A stretch of DNA of 64,000 nucleotides. Source: Streptomyces echinatus (GTDB lineage: Bacteria > Actinomycetota > Actinomycetes > Streptomycetales > Streptomycetaceae). Positions 1 through 8,146 of this stretch are shown here, piece by piece. The translations under genes and the position numbers were made by a program. Each line of letters opens with the position of its first letter. The first letter of the stretch is position 1. The notes beneath the pieces were generated by a model. The model ran no database searches and was not told the origin of the DNA. It saw only the letters and a list, made by a program, of their open reading frames with translations. Location: contig NZ_JACHJK010000010.1 in NCBI RefSeq assembly GCF_014203595.1, positions 1 to 64,000 on the forward strand, in the 5' to 3' direction.

Positions 1-2
1 AA

Positions 3-2918
3 CTCACCCTGCCCGGCATCACGGCCCACAGCACCCCCGTCGCCACCGGCACCTCCCGCTTCGACCTGCTCTTCAGCATCGACGAACGCACCACCGCCAC
101 CGGCACACCCACCGGCCTCGAAGGCTTTGTCGAATACAGCACCGACCTCTTCGACCACACCACCATCACCACCCTCATCGAACGCCTCACCCGCGTCCTC
201 GAACAAGCCGTCACCCAACCCGACACACCCATCACACGCACCGAACTCCTCTCCACCGACGAACGCCACCAACTGCTCGTGCAGCACAACGCCACACAGC
301 ACGACGTGACCACACCGGAAGTTCTCTCCGAGGCCTTCGAAGCACAGGTACGGGCCACACCCGACGCGCCGGCCGTCGTCTTCGAAGCGACCGAGCTGTC
401 CTACGCCGAGGTGAACGAGCGGGCCAACCGCCTCGCACGCCTGCTCATCACCCACGGCGCCGGACCCGAGCAACTCGTCGCACTCGCCGTGCCACGCTCG
501 GCCGATCTCATCGTCGCCGTCCTCGCCGTCCTCAAGACCGGCGCCGCCTACCTGCCCCTCGATCTGGACTACCCCACCGAACGCCTGGCGTTCATGACCG
601 AGGACGCCGGCCCGGTACTGATGGTCAGCACCCACCAGGCGGCCACGAACCTCCCCCAGGGCGTGACACAGGTACTGCTGGACGACCCGGCGGTGACCAC
701 GGCGCTCGCCGGACTCCCGGCCACCGACATCGACCCCGGCGAACGCCACGGAGTCGTGTCCCCGCAGTCCCCCGCCTACGTCATCTACACCTCCGGCTCC
801 ACCGGCACCCCCAAGGGCGTGGTGATGACAGTGGGCGCACTCGCCAACCTCATCGCCTGGCACACCGCCACGATCGGCTCGACACCGGGCACCTCCGTGG
901 CACAGTTCACCGCGATCAGCTTCGACGTCTCCGCCCAGGAGATCCTCGAAACCCTCGGCACCGGCAAACGACTCGTCGTCCCCGACACGGACGTACGACG
1001 CGACCCCACACGGTTCGTGCAGTGGCTGGACGAGCACCGCATCGAGGAGCTGTACGCACCGGATGTGATGGTCCAGGCGGTGTGCGAGGCGGCTCTGGAG
1101 CAGGGCCGTACCCTCCCCCACCTCCGTCACATCGGTCAGGGGGGCGAGGCCCTGCGGCTGACTCCGGCCGTGCGGGACTTCGTCGCGGCTCGGTCCGGCC
1201 GACGGCTGCACAACCACTACGGTCCTTCGGAGACCCACCTGGTCACCGCCCACACCGTTCCGGAGGACGTGACCCGGTGGGGGGCGACGGCACCGATCGG
1301 CGCTCCCATCTGGAACACGCGGGCGTATGTCCTGGACGACGCGCTCGCACCGGTGCCGGCCGGAGTGACCGGCGAGCTGTACCTCGCGGGCACCGCCCTG
1401 GCCCGCGGCTACTGGGACCGCCCGGGACTGACCGCGGAACGCTTCGTCGCCGACCCGTACGGCGGCCCGGGCGAGCGCATGTACCGCACCGGTGACCTGG
1501 TCCGCTGGAACACCGCGGGAGAGCTGGAGTACATCGGCCGGGCCGACTCCCAGGTCAAGGTCCGCGGTATGCGCGTGGAACTCGGCGAGATCGAGACGGT
1601 GCTGGCCGGGCATCCGGACGTGTCCCAGGCGGCGGTGGCGCTGCGGACCGACGGTCCGGGCGAGGGGCGCCTGGTCGGCTATGTCGTGCCCGTCCCCGGA
1701 CGCGAGGTGGACGTCCCGGCCCTGCGCACCTACCTGGCGGGCATCACCTACCTGGCCGGTGCGCTGCCGGAGCACATGGTGCCGTCCGCGGTGGTCGTGC
1801 TGGACGCGCTGCCGCTGACCCCCAGCGGCAAGGTGGACCGCCGGGCGCTGCCCGCGCCGGTGCTCGACACGGCGTCCTCCGGGCGCGGTCCGCGCACGCC
1901 CCAGGAGGAGATCCTGTGCGGCGTCTTCGCCGAAGTCCTGGGCATGCACCGGGTCGACATCGACAGCAGCTTCTTCGACCTCGGCGGCCATTCCCTGCTG
2001 GCGACGCGGCTGATCAACCGGGTCCACGACCTGCTCGGTGTGGAGCTGTCGATCCGCAGTGTGTTCGAGGCCCCGACCGTGGCCGGCCTGGCCGAACGGC
2101 TGGGCGTGGACACCAGCGACAGCGCTCTGGACGTCCTCCTGCCGCTGCGGGCCAACGGCACCCTTCCCCCGCTCTTCTGCATCCACCCCGGCGGCGGCCT
2201 GAGCTGGTGCTACGCCGGGCTGCTCCAGCACCTGGAACCGGACAGGCCGATCTACGGGCTCCAGGCCCGGGGGCTCGCCGAGGCGACCCGGCTGCCGGCG
2301 ACCGTCGAGGAGATGGCCGACGACTACCTGGAGCAGATCAGGACGGTGCAGCCCGAGGGCCCGTACCACCTGCTGGGCTGGTCCTTCGGCGGCATGGTGG
2401 CGCACGTGATCGCCACCCGGCTCCAGGAGAAGGGCGAGACGGTGGCCCTGCTGGGCATGCTCGACGCCTATCCGGTCGTTCCGGAACAGGACCACGACGC
2501 GGCGGGGGGCCTGGAGCGGGAACTCCTCGCCGACCTCCTGCACTTCGTCGGCGTCGACCCCGGTCCGGCCGGGGAGCAGGGGCTCGACCGGGCGGGCGCG
2601 CTGGACGTCCTGCGGCAGGAGGGCAGCGCGCTCGCCAGTCTCGACGAGCGGAGCACCACGGCGCTCATGGACGTCTTCATCAACAACAACAAGCTGATCG
2701 CCGGGTTCGATCCGGTCCGCTTCCGGGGCGATCTCCTGCACTTCACCGCCACGCTGGGGCGGGACGACAAGGCCCCCACGGCGCGGAGTTGGCGGCCGCA
2801 CGTCGAGGGCCGCATCGAGGACCACCCGATCGCCTGCGAGCACCGGAACATGGTGCAGCCGGGTCCGCTCGCCGAGATCGCGAAGGTGGTCGCGGACAAG
2901 CTTGGCACGACCGGCTGA
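3..2918 (+). CDS. Non-ribosomal peptide synthetase, terminal module (C-A-T-TE), 5' end outside window
   Basis: This is the last module of an NRPS; the frame is open from base 3, so the gene begins upstream (971 residues visible). Residues 1 to about 90 are the end of a condensation domain. The adenylation domain follows with A3 YTSGSTGTPKG, A4 FDVSAQE, A5 NHYGPSETH, A7 YRTGDL and A10 PSGKVDRR. The carrier domain has LGGHSLL with its phosphopantetheine serine near residue 664. A type I thioesterase has GWSFGG with the nucleophile near 794 and a late His in CEHRN. My by-eye specificity code is D-V-Q-L-I-Q-H-L-V, close to the proline class (DVQ-x-IAHVV) but with Q at 301. The TE implies release or macrocyclisation, so this is the end of the assembly line. 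The next gene is its MbtH partner. Codon use changes near base 1,020 (see findings). Confidence 0.95.
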   Translation, partial: LTLPGITAHSTPVATGTSRFDLLFSIDERTTATGTPTGLEGFVEYSTDLFDHTTITTLIERLTRVLEQAVTQPDTPITRTELLSTDERHQLLVQHNATQHDVTTPEVLSEAFEAQVRATPDAPAVVFEATELSYAEVNERANRLARLLITHGAGPEQLVALAVPRSADLIVAVLAVLKTGAAYLPLDLDYPTERLAFMTEDAGPVLMVSTHQAATNLPQGVTQVLLDDPAVTTALAGLPATDIDPGERHGVVSPQSPAYVIYTSGSTGTPKGVVMTVGALANLIAWHTATIGSTPGTSVAQFTAISFDVSAQEILETLGTGKRLVVPDTDVRRDPTRFVQWLDEHRIEELYAPDVMVQAVCEAALEQGRTLPHLRHIGQGGEALRLTPAVRDFVAARSGRRLHNHYGPSETHLVTAHTVPEDVTRWGATAPIGAPIWNTRAYVLDDALAPVPAGVTGELYLAGTALARGYWDRPGLTAERFVADPYGGPGERMYRTGDLVRWNTAGELEYIGRADSQVKVRGMRVELGEIETVLAGHPDVSQAAVALRTDGPGEGRLVGYVVPVPGREVDVPALRTYLAGITYLAGALPEHMVPSAVVVLDALPLTPSGKVDRRALPAPVLDTASSGRGPRTPQEEILCGVFAEVLGMHRVDIDSSFFDLGGHSLLATRLINRVHDLLGVELSIRSVFEAPTVAGLAERLGVDTSDSALDVLLPLRANGTLPPLFCIHPGGGLSWCYAGLLQHLEPDRPIYGLQARGLAEATRLPATVEEMADDYLEQIRTVQPEGPYHLLGWSFGGMVAHVIATRLQEKGETVALLGMLDAYPVVPEQDHDAAGGLERELLADLLHFVGVDPGPAGEQGLDRAGALDVLRQEGSALASLDERSTTALMDVFINNNKLIAGFDPVRFRGDLLHFTATLGRDDKAPTARSWRPHVEGRIEDHPIACEHRNMVQPGPLAEIAKVVADKLGTTG

Positions 2919-3027
2919 GCACCGCGGACCATCCGCTTTCCGGCCCCCGCGCGGAGAACACCGACGTGGGCGGCGCGAACCGCGCCGCCCACGAGCGCAA
3001 CAAGAAACAACAGAGAGGTACACGACC

Positions 3028-3261
3028 GTGTCCAATCCCTTCGAGAACAACGACGACGCATACCTGGCGCTGGTGAACGACGAGGGGCAGTACTCGCTCT
3101 GGCCCGCTTACCTGGACGTCCCGGCGGGCTGGAGCATCGCACTCGGGAAGGCCGGCCGGCAGGAGTGCCTGGACCACATCGAGGCCCAGTGGACCGACAT
3201 GCGGCCCCGCAGCGTCGTCCGCGCGGCCGAGCAGGTCGCGGCGGAGGCCTCCACGGCATGA
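3028..3261 (+). CDS. MbtH-like NRPS accessory protein
   Basis: A 77-residue MbtH-family protein, the usual length. It shows the family landmarks NPFENNDDAYLALVN, S-L-W-P-x5-P-x-GW and RQECLDHIEAQWTDMRP. MbtH proteins bind the adenylation domain of partner NRPSs and are needed for folding or activity. I chose the GTG at 3028 because GAGAGG lies about 9 nt upstream and the family begins at this point; the in-frame open sequence further upstream lacks conserved residues. It lies 109 bp after the NRPS stop and overlaps the next start by 4 nt (ATGA), so it is very likely co-transcribed and translationally coupled. Confidence 0.95.
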   Translation: MSNPFENNDDAYLALVNDEGQYSLWPAYLDVPAGWSIALGKAGRQECLDHIEAQWTDMRPRSVVRAAEQVAAEASTA

Positions 3262-4916
3262 CCTCGCAACCGCAGTCCGCTCCCGCGCGTCCGGCGCGGG
3301 AGCACCCCCACTACGTGGGCAGCCTCCTCGCGGCACTGGGCGAGGAGCCGGAGCGCGTCGTCGTACGGTGGCGCGACCGCGTCCATACCGCAGGGGAGCT
3401 TTCCGGGACGGTCGTCACGGCGGCGGCCGGCCTCGCGGCCCACGGGGTGGGGCCGGGGACCGTGCTGGGCGTCCTCACGGCGCCGAACAGCCCGGACATG
3501 CTGGTGGCGCGGTACGCGGCGCATCTGCTCGGTGCGGGCGTGGTGCACGTCGGTTCCACCAACGCGGCGACCTCCGGGGCCGTCCTGCCCGCGGCCGCTC
3601 AGGCCACCGCCCTGACGGAGACCGGGGCCACGCTGCTGGTCGCCGACGCGGCCGGGGCGGTGCAGGCGCGGGCGGTCCGCGCCCATGTGCCGGGGCCGCT
3701 CGCCCTGGCGTGCCTGGAGGGTCCCGCCGACGGGTTCCTCGACCTCACCGCGGAGGCCGGCGAAGGGGGGATCCGCACCGACCCCGCCGCGCTGGCGTCG
3801 CTCATGCCCCGGGTCCCCGCCGTCACCACGTACACCAGTGGTTCCACCGGCCGGCCCAAGGGCGTGCGACGCTCGCTGGCCGCGTGGAACCACATGGTGG
3901 CCACCACCGTGGATTCCGGCAGCCGGCCGCGGATGCTCGTCACCACCCCGCTCAGTCACACGATCGGTCCCATGGTGGACGCGACCATCACCTCGGGCGG
4001 TACGGTCGTACTGCACGAGGAGTTCGACGCGGGACGGTTCCTGGACGCGGTGTACGCGCACCGTGTGACCCGCTCCTTCCTGGCCGTGCCGCACATCTAC
4101 GCGCTCATCGACCACCCGGATTTCGCCTCGGCCGACCTGGGCAGCCTCCAGCAGCTCATCTACGGTGGCTGCCCGGCGTCCCCGGCCCGTCTGGAGCAGG
4201 CCGTGCGGGCGTTGGGCCCCATCCTGATCCAGACCTACGGGACGACGGAGAGCTGGGGCATCAGCGTGCTGACGCCCCCCGACCACTTCCGGCCGGAGCT
4301 CCTCGACGGCGCCGGACGCCCGATTCCGGGCGTGGAGGTCGTCGTCCGGGACCCGGAGACCGGACGGGAGCTGCCGACGGCGACGACCGGCGAGGTGTGT
4401 GTGCGCTCGCCGGTCATGATGGACGGGTACTGGGGCGACGACGAGCGGTCCCGGACCGTGCTGCGCGACGGCTGGCTCCACACCGGTGACCTCGGCCACC
4501 TGGACGACGAGGGCCACCTGCGGCTCGTCGGACGGCTCGGCGATGTGATCAAGAGCAAGGGCGAGAAGGTCCATCCCACCGCCGTGGAGAGCGCGTTGCT
4601 GTTCCACCCGCGGGTCGCCCAGGCGGCGGTCTTCGGGGTCCGGGACGGTGACGAGGTCGAGCACGTGCACGCCGCGGTGGTTCCGCACCGGGGCGGGGAC
4701 GTCTCCTCGGGCACCGGCTCTGAGCCGTCGCGGCCTTCGGAGCCTTCGGGGCCGGAGGAGTGGGCGGCCGAGCTGCGCGCGCACGTCGCCGCCGTCCTGT
4801 CGCCGTTCCACGCCCCGGCCGTCATCACGCTGCGGGAGCGTCTGCCGCTCACCGCTTCGGGCAAGCCCGACAAGCAACTCCTGCGTGCCGAGGCGGGAGC
4901 GGCGTCCGCCGGCTAG
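3258..4916 (+). CDS. AMP-dependent acyl/amide-forming ligase, candidate C5N amide synthetase
   Basis: A 552-residue ANL-superfamily enzyme. It carries YTSGSTGRPKG (phosphate loop), YGTTESWGIS, DGWLHTGDLG, the hinge GRLGDVIKSKGEKVHP and the C-terminal catalytic lysine in LPLTASGKPDK. It has no carrier-protein domain. The ATG at 3258 overlaps the MbtH stop. It lies next to an ALA synthase and a second ligase. In asukamycin, bafilomycin and similar clusters such trios make the C5N ring and couple it to a carboxylic acid by an amide bond. The less FadD-like sequence of this ligase favours the amide-synthetase role, and the downstream ligase the ALA-CoA/cyclisation role, but this split is inferred. 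A plain acyl-CoA ligase loading the NRPS starter acid is the alternative. Confidence 0.8.
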   Translation: MTSQPQSAPARPAREHPHYVGSLLAALGEEPERVVVRWRDRVHTAGELSGTVVTAAAGLAAHGVGPGTVLGVLTAPNSPDMLVARYAAHLLGAGVVHVGSTNAATSGAVLPAAAQATALTETGATLLVADAAGAVQARAVRAHVPGPLALACLEGPADGFLDLTAEAGEGGIRTDPAALASLMPRVPAVTTYTSGSTGRPKGVRRSLAAWNHMVATTVDSGSRPRMLVTTPLSHTIGPMVDATITSGGTVVLHEEFDAGRFLDAVYAHRVTRSFLAVPHIYALIDHPDFASADLGSLQQLIYGGCPASPARLEQAVRALGPILIQTYGTTESWGISVLTPPDHFRPELLDGAGRPIPGVEVVVRDPETGRELPTATTGEVCVRSPVMMDGYWGDDERSRTVLRDGWLHTGDLGHLDDEGHLRLVGRLGDVIKSKGEKVHPTAVESALLFHPRVAQAAVFGVRDGDEVEHVHAAVVPHRGGDVSSGTGSEPSRPSEPSGPEEWAAELRAHVAAVLSPFHAPAVITLRERLPLTASGKPDKQLLRAEAGAASAG

Positions 4917-5085
4917 CCCGGCTTTCCGGCTCCCCAAGAGTCTCCGGGCGGACCGGCAGACGCTGAACGGCCTCTGGCCGCCGTAGCACCGGGCCGCGGA
5001 ACCGGACGCGCTCCGCCATGGGCCCCCGACGCGTCACACACCTCTTATCTTCGAACCGCTAGCACATGGAGAGCGAGTCAGCGCA

Positions 5086-6315
5086 ATGAACCAGCACCTG
5101 GAGTTCTTCTCCCGCGAGATGACGGAATTCGGCGCCCAGTGGCGGGAGTTCCTGGAGGTCGGCCGGCGTGCGGGGAAGTTTCCCAGCGCCGTCGCGCGCC
5201 GGTCGCTCGAGGACACCGACCGTGACATCAACGTGTGGTGCAGCAACGACTACCTCGGCATGGGACAGAACCCCGCCGTCATGGAAGCCGTGAAGGAGGC
5301 CGTCGACGCGTTCGGTGCCGGCGCGGGCGGTTCGCGCAACATCAGCGGCACCAATCACCTCCACGTGCTGCTGGAGAAGGAACTCGCGGCGCTGCACGGC
5401 AAGGAAGCCGCCGTCATCTTCCCCTCCGGCTACACGGCCAACGACGGCTCGCTGTCCGTCATCGCCGGACGCGCCCCGGACACGCTGGTCTTCTCCGACG
5501 AGCTGAACCACGCGTCCATCATCGACGGCCTGCGCCACAGCGGCGCGGACAAGCGCATCTTCCGCCACAACGACGTCGCCCACCTCGAAGAGCTGCTGGC
5601 CGCGGCCGACCCGGACCGCCCGAAGCTGATCGTCCTGGAGTCGGTGTACTCCATGTCCGGTGATGTCGCGCCGCTCGCCGAGATGGCCGAACTCGCCGAG
5701 CGGTTCGGTGCCACCACCTTCCTCGACGAGGTGCACGCGGTCGGCATGTACGGTCCCGAGGGCGCGGGAATCGCGGCGCGCGAGGGGATCGCGGACGACT
5801 TCACGGTCATCATGGGCACGCTGGCCAAGGGCTTCGGCACGTCCGGCGGCTACATCGCCGGTCCCGCGGCCCTGGTCGAGTCCGTGCGCGGCTTCTCGCG
5901 GCCGTTCATCTTCACCACCTCGCTCCCGCCGGCCACCGTCGCCGGCGCCCTCGCCGCGGTGCGGCATCTGCGGTCGTCCGAGGAGGAGCGCCGGCGGCTC
6001 GCGGAGAACGCGCGGCTGCTCCACCGGCTGCTCACCGAGCGGGGTATCCCGTTCCTGTCGTCCGAGAGCCACATCGTGTCCGTGCTCGTCGGCGACGACG
6101 AGCGCTGCCGTGCGGCGTGCGCCCTGCTCCTGGACCGGTACGGGGTCTACGTGCAGTCCATCAACGCGCCGAGCGTCCGGGCCGGTCAGGAGATCCTGCG
6201 GGCCACGCCCTCCGCGACCCATACGACCGCCGATGTCGAGAAGTTCGCCGACGCCCTCGATGATGTCTGGCAGGAGCTGGAACTGCCCCGTGGCGGCGGG
6301 GTCCGGGAGGCCTGA
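5086..6315 (+). CDS. 5-aminolevulinate synthase of the C5N pathway
   Basis: A 409-residue PLP-dependent alpha-oxoamine synthase. Motifs include NVWCSNDYLGMG, GAGAGGSRNISGTNH, ELNHASIIDG, FLDEVHAVGMYG and MGTLAKGFGTSGG, whose lysine (near residue 248) forms the Schiff base. The family condenses glycine with succinyl-CoA to 5-aminolevulinate. Streptomyces normally make haem through the glutamate C5 route, so an ALA synthase inside a secondary-metabolite operon is a hallmark of C5N (2-amino-3-hydroxycyclopent-2-enone) production. The ATG at 5086 has GGAGAGCG upstream. It follows the preceding ligase by 169 bp on the same strand. Related KBL or serine palmitoyltransferase-type enzymes are less likely, given the very strong resemblance to ALAS. 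Confidence 0.93.
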   Translation: MNQHLEFFSREMTEFGAQWREFLEVGRRAGKFPSAVARRSLEDTDRDINVWCSNDYLGMGQNPAVMEAVKEAVDAFGAGAGGSRNISGTNHLHVLLEKELAALHGKEAAVIFPSGYTANDGSLSVIAGRAPDTLVFSDELNHASIIDGLRHSGADKRIFRHNDVAHLEELLAAADPDRPKLIVLESVYSMSGDVAPLAEMAELAERFGATTFLDEVHAVGMYGPEGAGIAAREGIADDFTVIMGTLAKGFGTSGGYIAGPAALVESVRGFSRPFIFTTSLPPATVAGALAAVRHLRSSEEERRRLAENARLLHRLLTERGIPFLSSESHIVSVLVGDDERCRAACALLLDRYGVYVQSINAPSVRAGQEILRATPSATHTTADVEKFADALDDVWQELELPRGGGVREA

Positions 6316-6535
6316 CCCTCGCCGGCCCGGCCCTCATGCACGGGCCGCACCGCCGAGAGGTCCGGGGCGCCGGCGGACGGTGGGTGAACCCTCCGGCCGC
6401 CGGCGCCCCGTGCGGTCGCCGAGCGCGTCCGGCAGCCGTCCGGCGGGCCGCCGCCCGCCCTTCGTCCCGTACGGCACCGCCGGTGCCCGCCACCGGCCGC
6501 TTTCGCATGCAACCCGATCGACGTGTGGAGCCCCT

Positions 6536-8071
6536 ATGTCCCTCTCCCTGGCAGCCGTACTCGCCGAGTCGGCGGCCTGTCGCCCGGACCACCCGGCCGT
6601 CGTCTGCGAGTCGGAGGAGGTCACCTACCGGAGTCTGTGGGAACAGGCGAGACAGTACGCGTCCGTGCTGAGGAGCCGTGGGATCGGCCCGGGTGACCGG
6701 GTCGCGCTGCTGATGTCCAACACGCCGCACTTCCCCCGGGTGTACTTCGGGGCCCTGGCGCTCGGCGCGACCGTGGTGCCGTTGCACGCGCTCCTCAAGG
6801 CGGACGAGATCGCCTACGCGCTGCGGGACTCCGGGGCCGTCGCGCTGGTCTGTGCCGCGCCGTTGCTCGGCGAGGGCCGTCCGGCCGCCGAGACGGCCGG
6901 TGTTCCGGTGCTCACGGTGCTGGCGGACGACGACTGCGCGGGCCCCCGGCTGGACGCGCTCGCCGAGGGGGCCGTCCCCGTCGGCACCTACCACCCCTGT
7001 GAGCCCGACGACGTCGCGCTGGTCCTCTACACCTCCGGCACCACCGGCCGGCCCAAGGGGGCGATGCTCACCCACCTCAACGTCACGATGAACATCACCG
7101 TGTCGATGCTCTCCCCCTTCGGCTTCCGGGCCGATGACGTGCTGCTCGGGGTACTGCCGCTGTTCCACACCTTCGGCCAGCTCTGCGGCATGGGCGTGTG
7201 TTTCCGGGCCGGCGGGACGATGGTGCTGATGCCGGGCTTCGACGCCCCGCGCGCGCTGGAGCTCATGGTGACCCACCGGTGCACAGTGTTCATGGGCGTG
7301 CCGACGATGTACATCGCCCTGCTCGACGCCGTCGGCCGGAGCGGCCGGCGGCCGCGTCTCGACCGGGCGTTCTCCGGGGGATCGGCGCTGCCGGTGACGG
7401 TCCTGGAAGAGTTCGAGGAGGTGTTCGGCTGCCCGATCTACGAGGGGTACGGCCTGACCGAGACCTCGCCGGTGGTCGCCTACAACCAGCCGGCGTGGCC
7501 GCGCCGCCCGGGTACGGTGGGCCGGCCGGTCTGGGGGGTCGACGTCGGGATCGCCCGGCCCGATGTGGAGGGCCGGATCGAGCTGGTCCCGCCGAACGAG
7601 ATCGGCGAGGTGGTCATCCGCGGCCACAACGTGATGGCCGGCTACCTCAACCGGCCGGAGGCGACGGCCGAGGTGATGGTGGACGGCTGGTTCCGCTCCG
7701 GCGACCTCGGCCTGAAGGACGAGGAGGGCTGTCTCACCCTCGTGGACCGCAAGAAGGACATGGTCCTGCGCAACGGCTACAACGTGTATCCCCGCGAGAT
7801 CGAGGAGGTCCTGATGCGGCACCCGGCCGTCGCTCAGGTCGCCGTCGTCGGTGTTCCGGACACCACGCACGGCGAGGAGGTCTGCGCGGTGGTGATCGCG
7901 GCGGCCGGGGCGGCGCCCGGTCCTGGGCTCGCCGCCGAGTTGGTGGCCTGGAGCAGGCAGCGGATGGCGGCGTACAAGTATCCGCGGCGCGTGGAGTTCG
8001 TCGACGCGCTGCCCGTCGGCGCGAGCGGGAAGGTCCTCAAGCGGGACCTGGTGGCCTGGCTGGGCGCGTGA
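6536..8071 (+). CDS. Acyl-CoA ligase (FadD-like), candidate ALA-CoA ligase/cyclase for C5N
   Basis: A 511-residue adenylate-forming enzyme resembling long-chain acyl-CoA synthetases. It has LYTSGTTGRPKGAM, PLFHTFGQLCG, EGYGLTETSPVV, GWFRSGDLGLKDEEG, DRKKDMVLRNGYNVYPREIEE and the C-terminal lysine in LPVGASGKVLKRDL. In characterised C5N pathways a ligase of this kind activates 5-aminolevulinate as its CoA ester, which then cyclises. The position directly after the ALA synthase (220-bp gap) supports that role. The ATG at 6536 is preceded by GTGGAG at a normal distance. An alternative is activation of the fatty or polyenoic acid for the NRPS. It is the last plus-strand gene of the cluster here and converges on the exporter gene. 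Confidence 0.83.
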   Translation: MSLSLAAVLAESAACRPDHPAVVCESEEVTYRSLWEQARQYASVLRSRGIGPGDRVALLMSNTPHFPRVYFGALALGATVVPLHALLKADEIAYALRDSGAVALVCAAPLLGEGRPAAETAGVPVLTVLADDDCAGPRLDALAEGAVPVGTYHPCEPDDVALVLYTSGTTGRPKGAMLTHLNVTMNITVSMLSPFGFRADDVLLGVLPLFHTFGQLCGMGVCFRAGGTMVLMPGFDAPRALELMVTHRCTVFMGVPTMYIALLDAVGRSGRRPRLDRAFSGGSALPVTVLEEFEEVFGCPIYEGYGLTETSPVVAYNQPAWPRRPGTVGRPVWGVDVGIARPDVEGRIELVPPNEIGEVVIRGHNVMAGYLNRPEATAEVMVDGWFRSGDLGLKDEEGCLTLVDRKKDMVLRNGYNVYPREIEEVLMRHPAVAQVAVVGVPDTTHGEEVCAVVIAAAGAAPGPGLAAELVAWSRQRMAAYKYPRRVEFVDALPVGASGKVLKRDLVAWLGA

Positions 8072-8146
8072 GTCCCGGGGCGCGGACCCAGGCGGCCCGC
8101 GGGGTGCGCCGACGGGCCGTCACCGCCCGCGCGCACCCACTGCCCG

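Noticed and set aside
8072..8146. Possible terminator between the second ligase and the exporter
   Set aside because: Partial complementarity with mismatches; no stable hairpin that I could define by eye.
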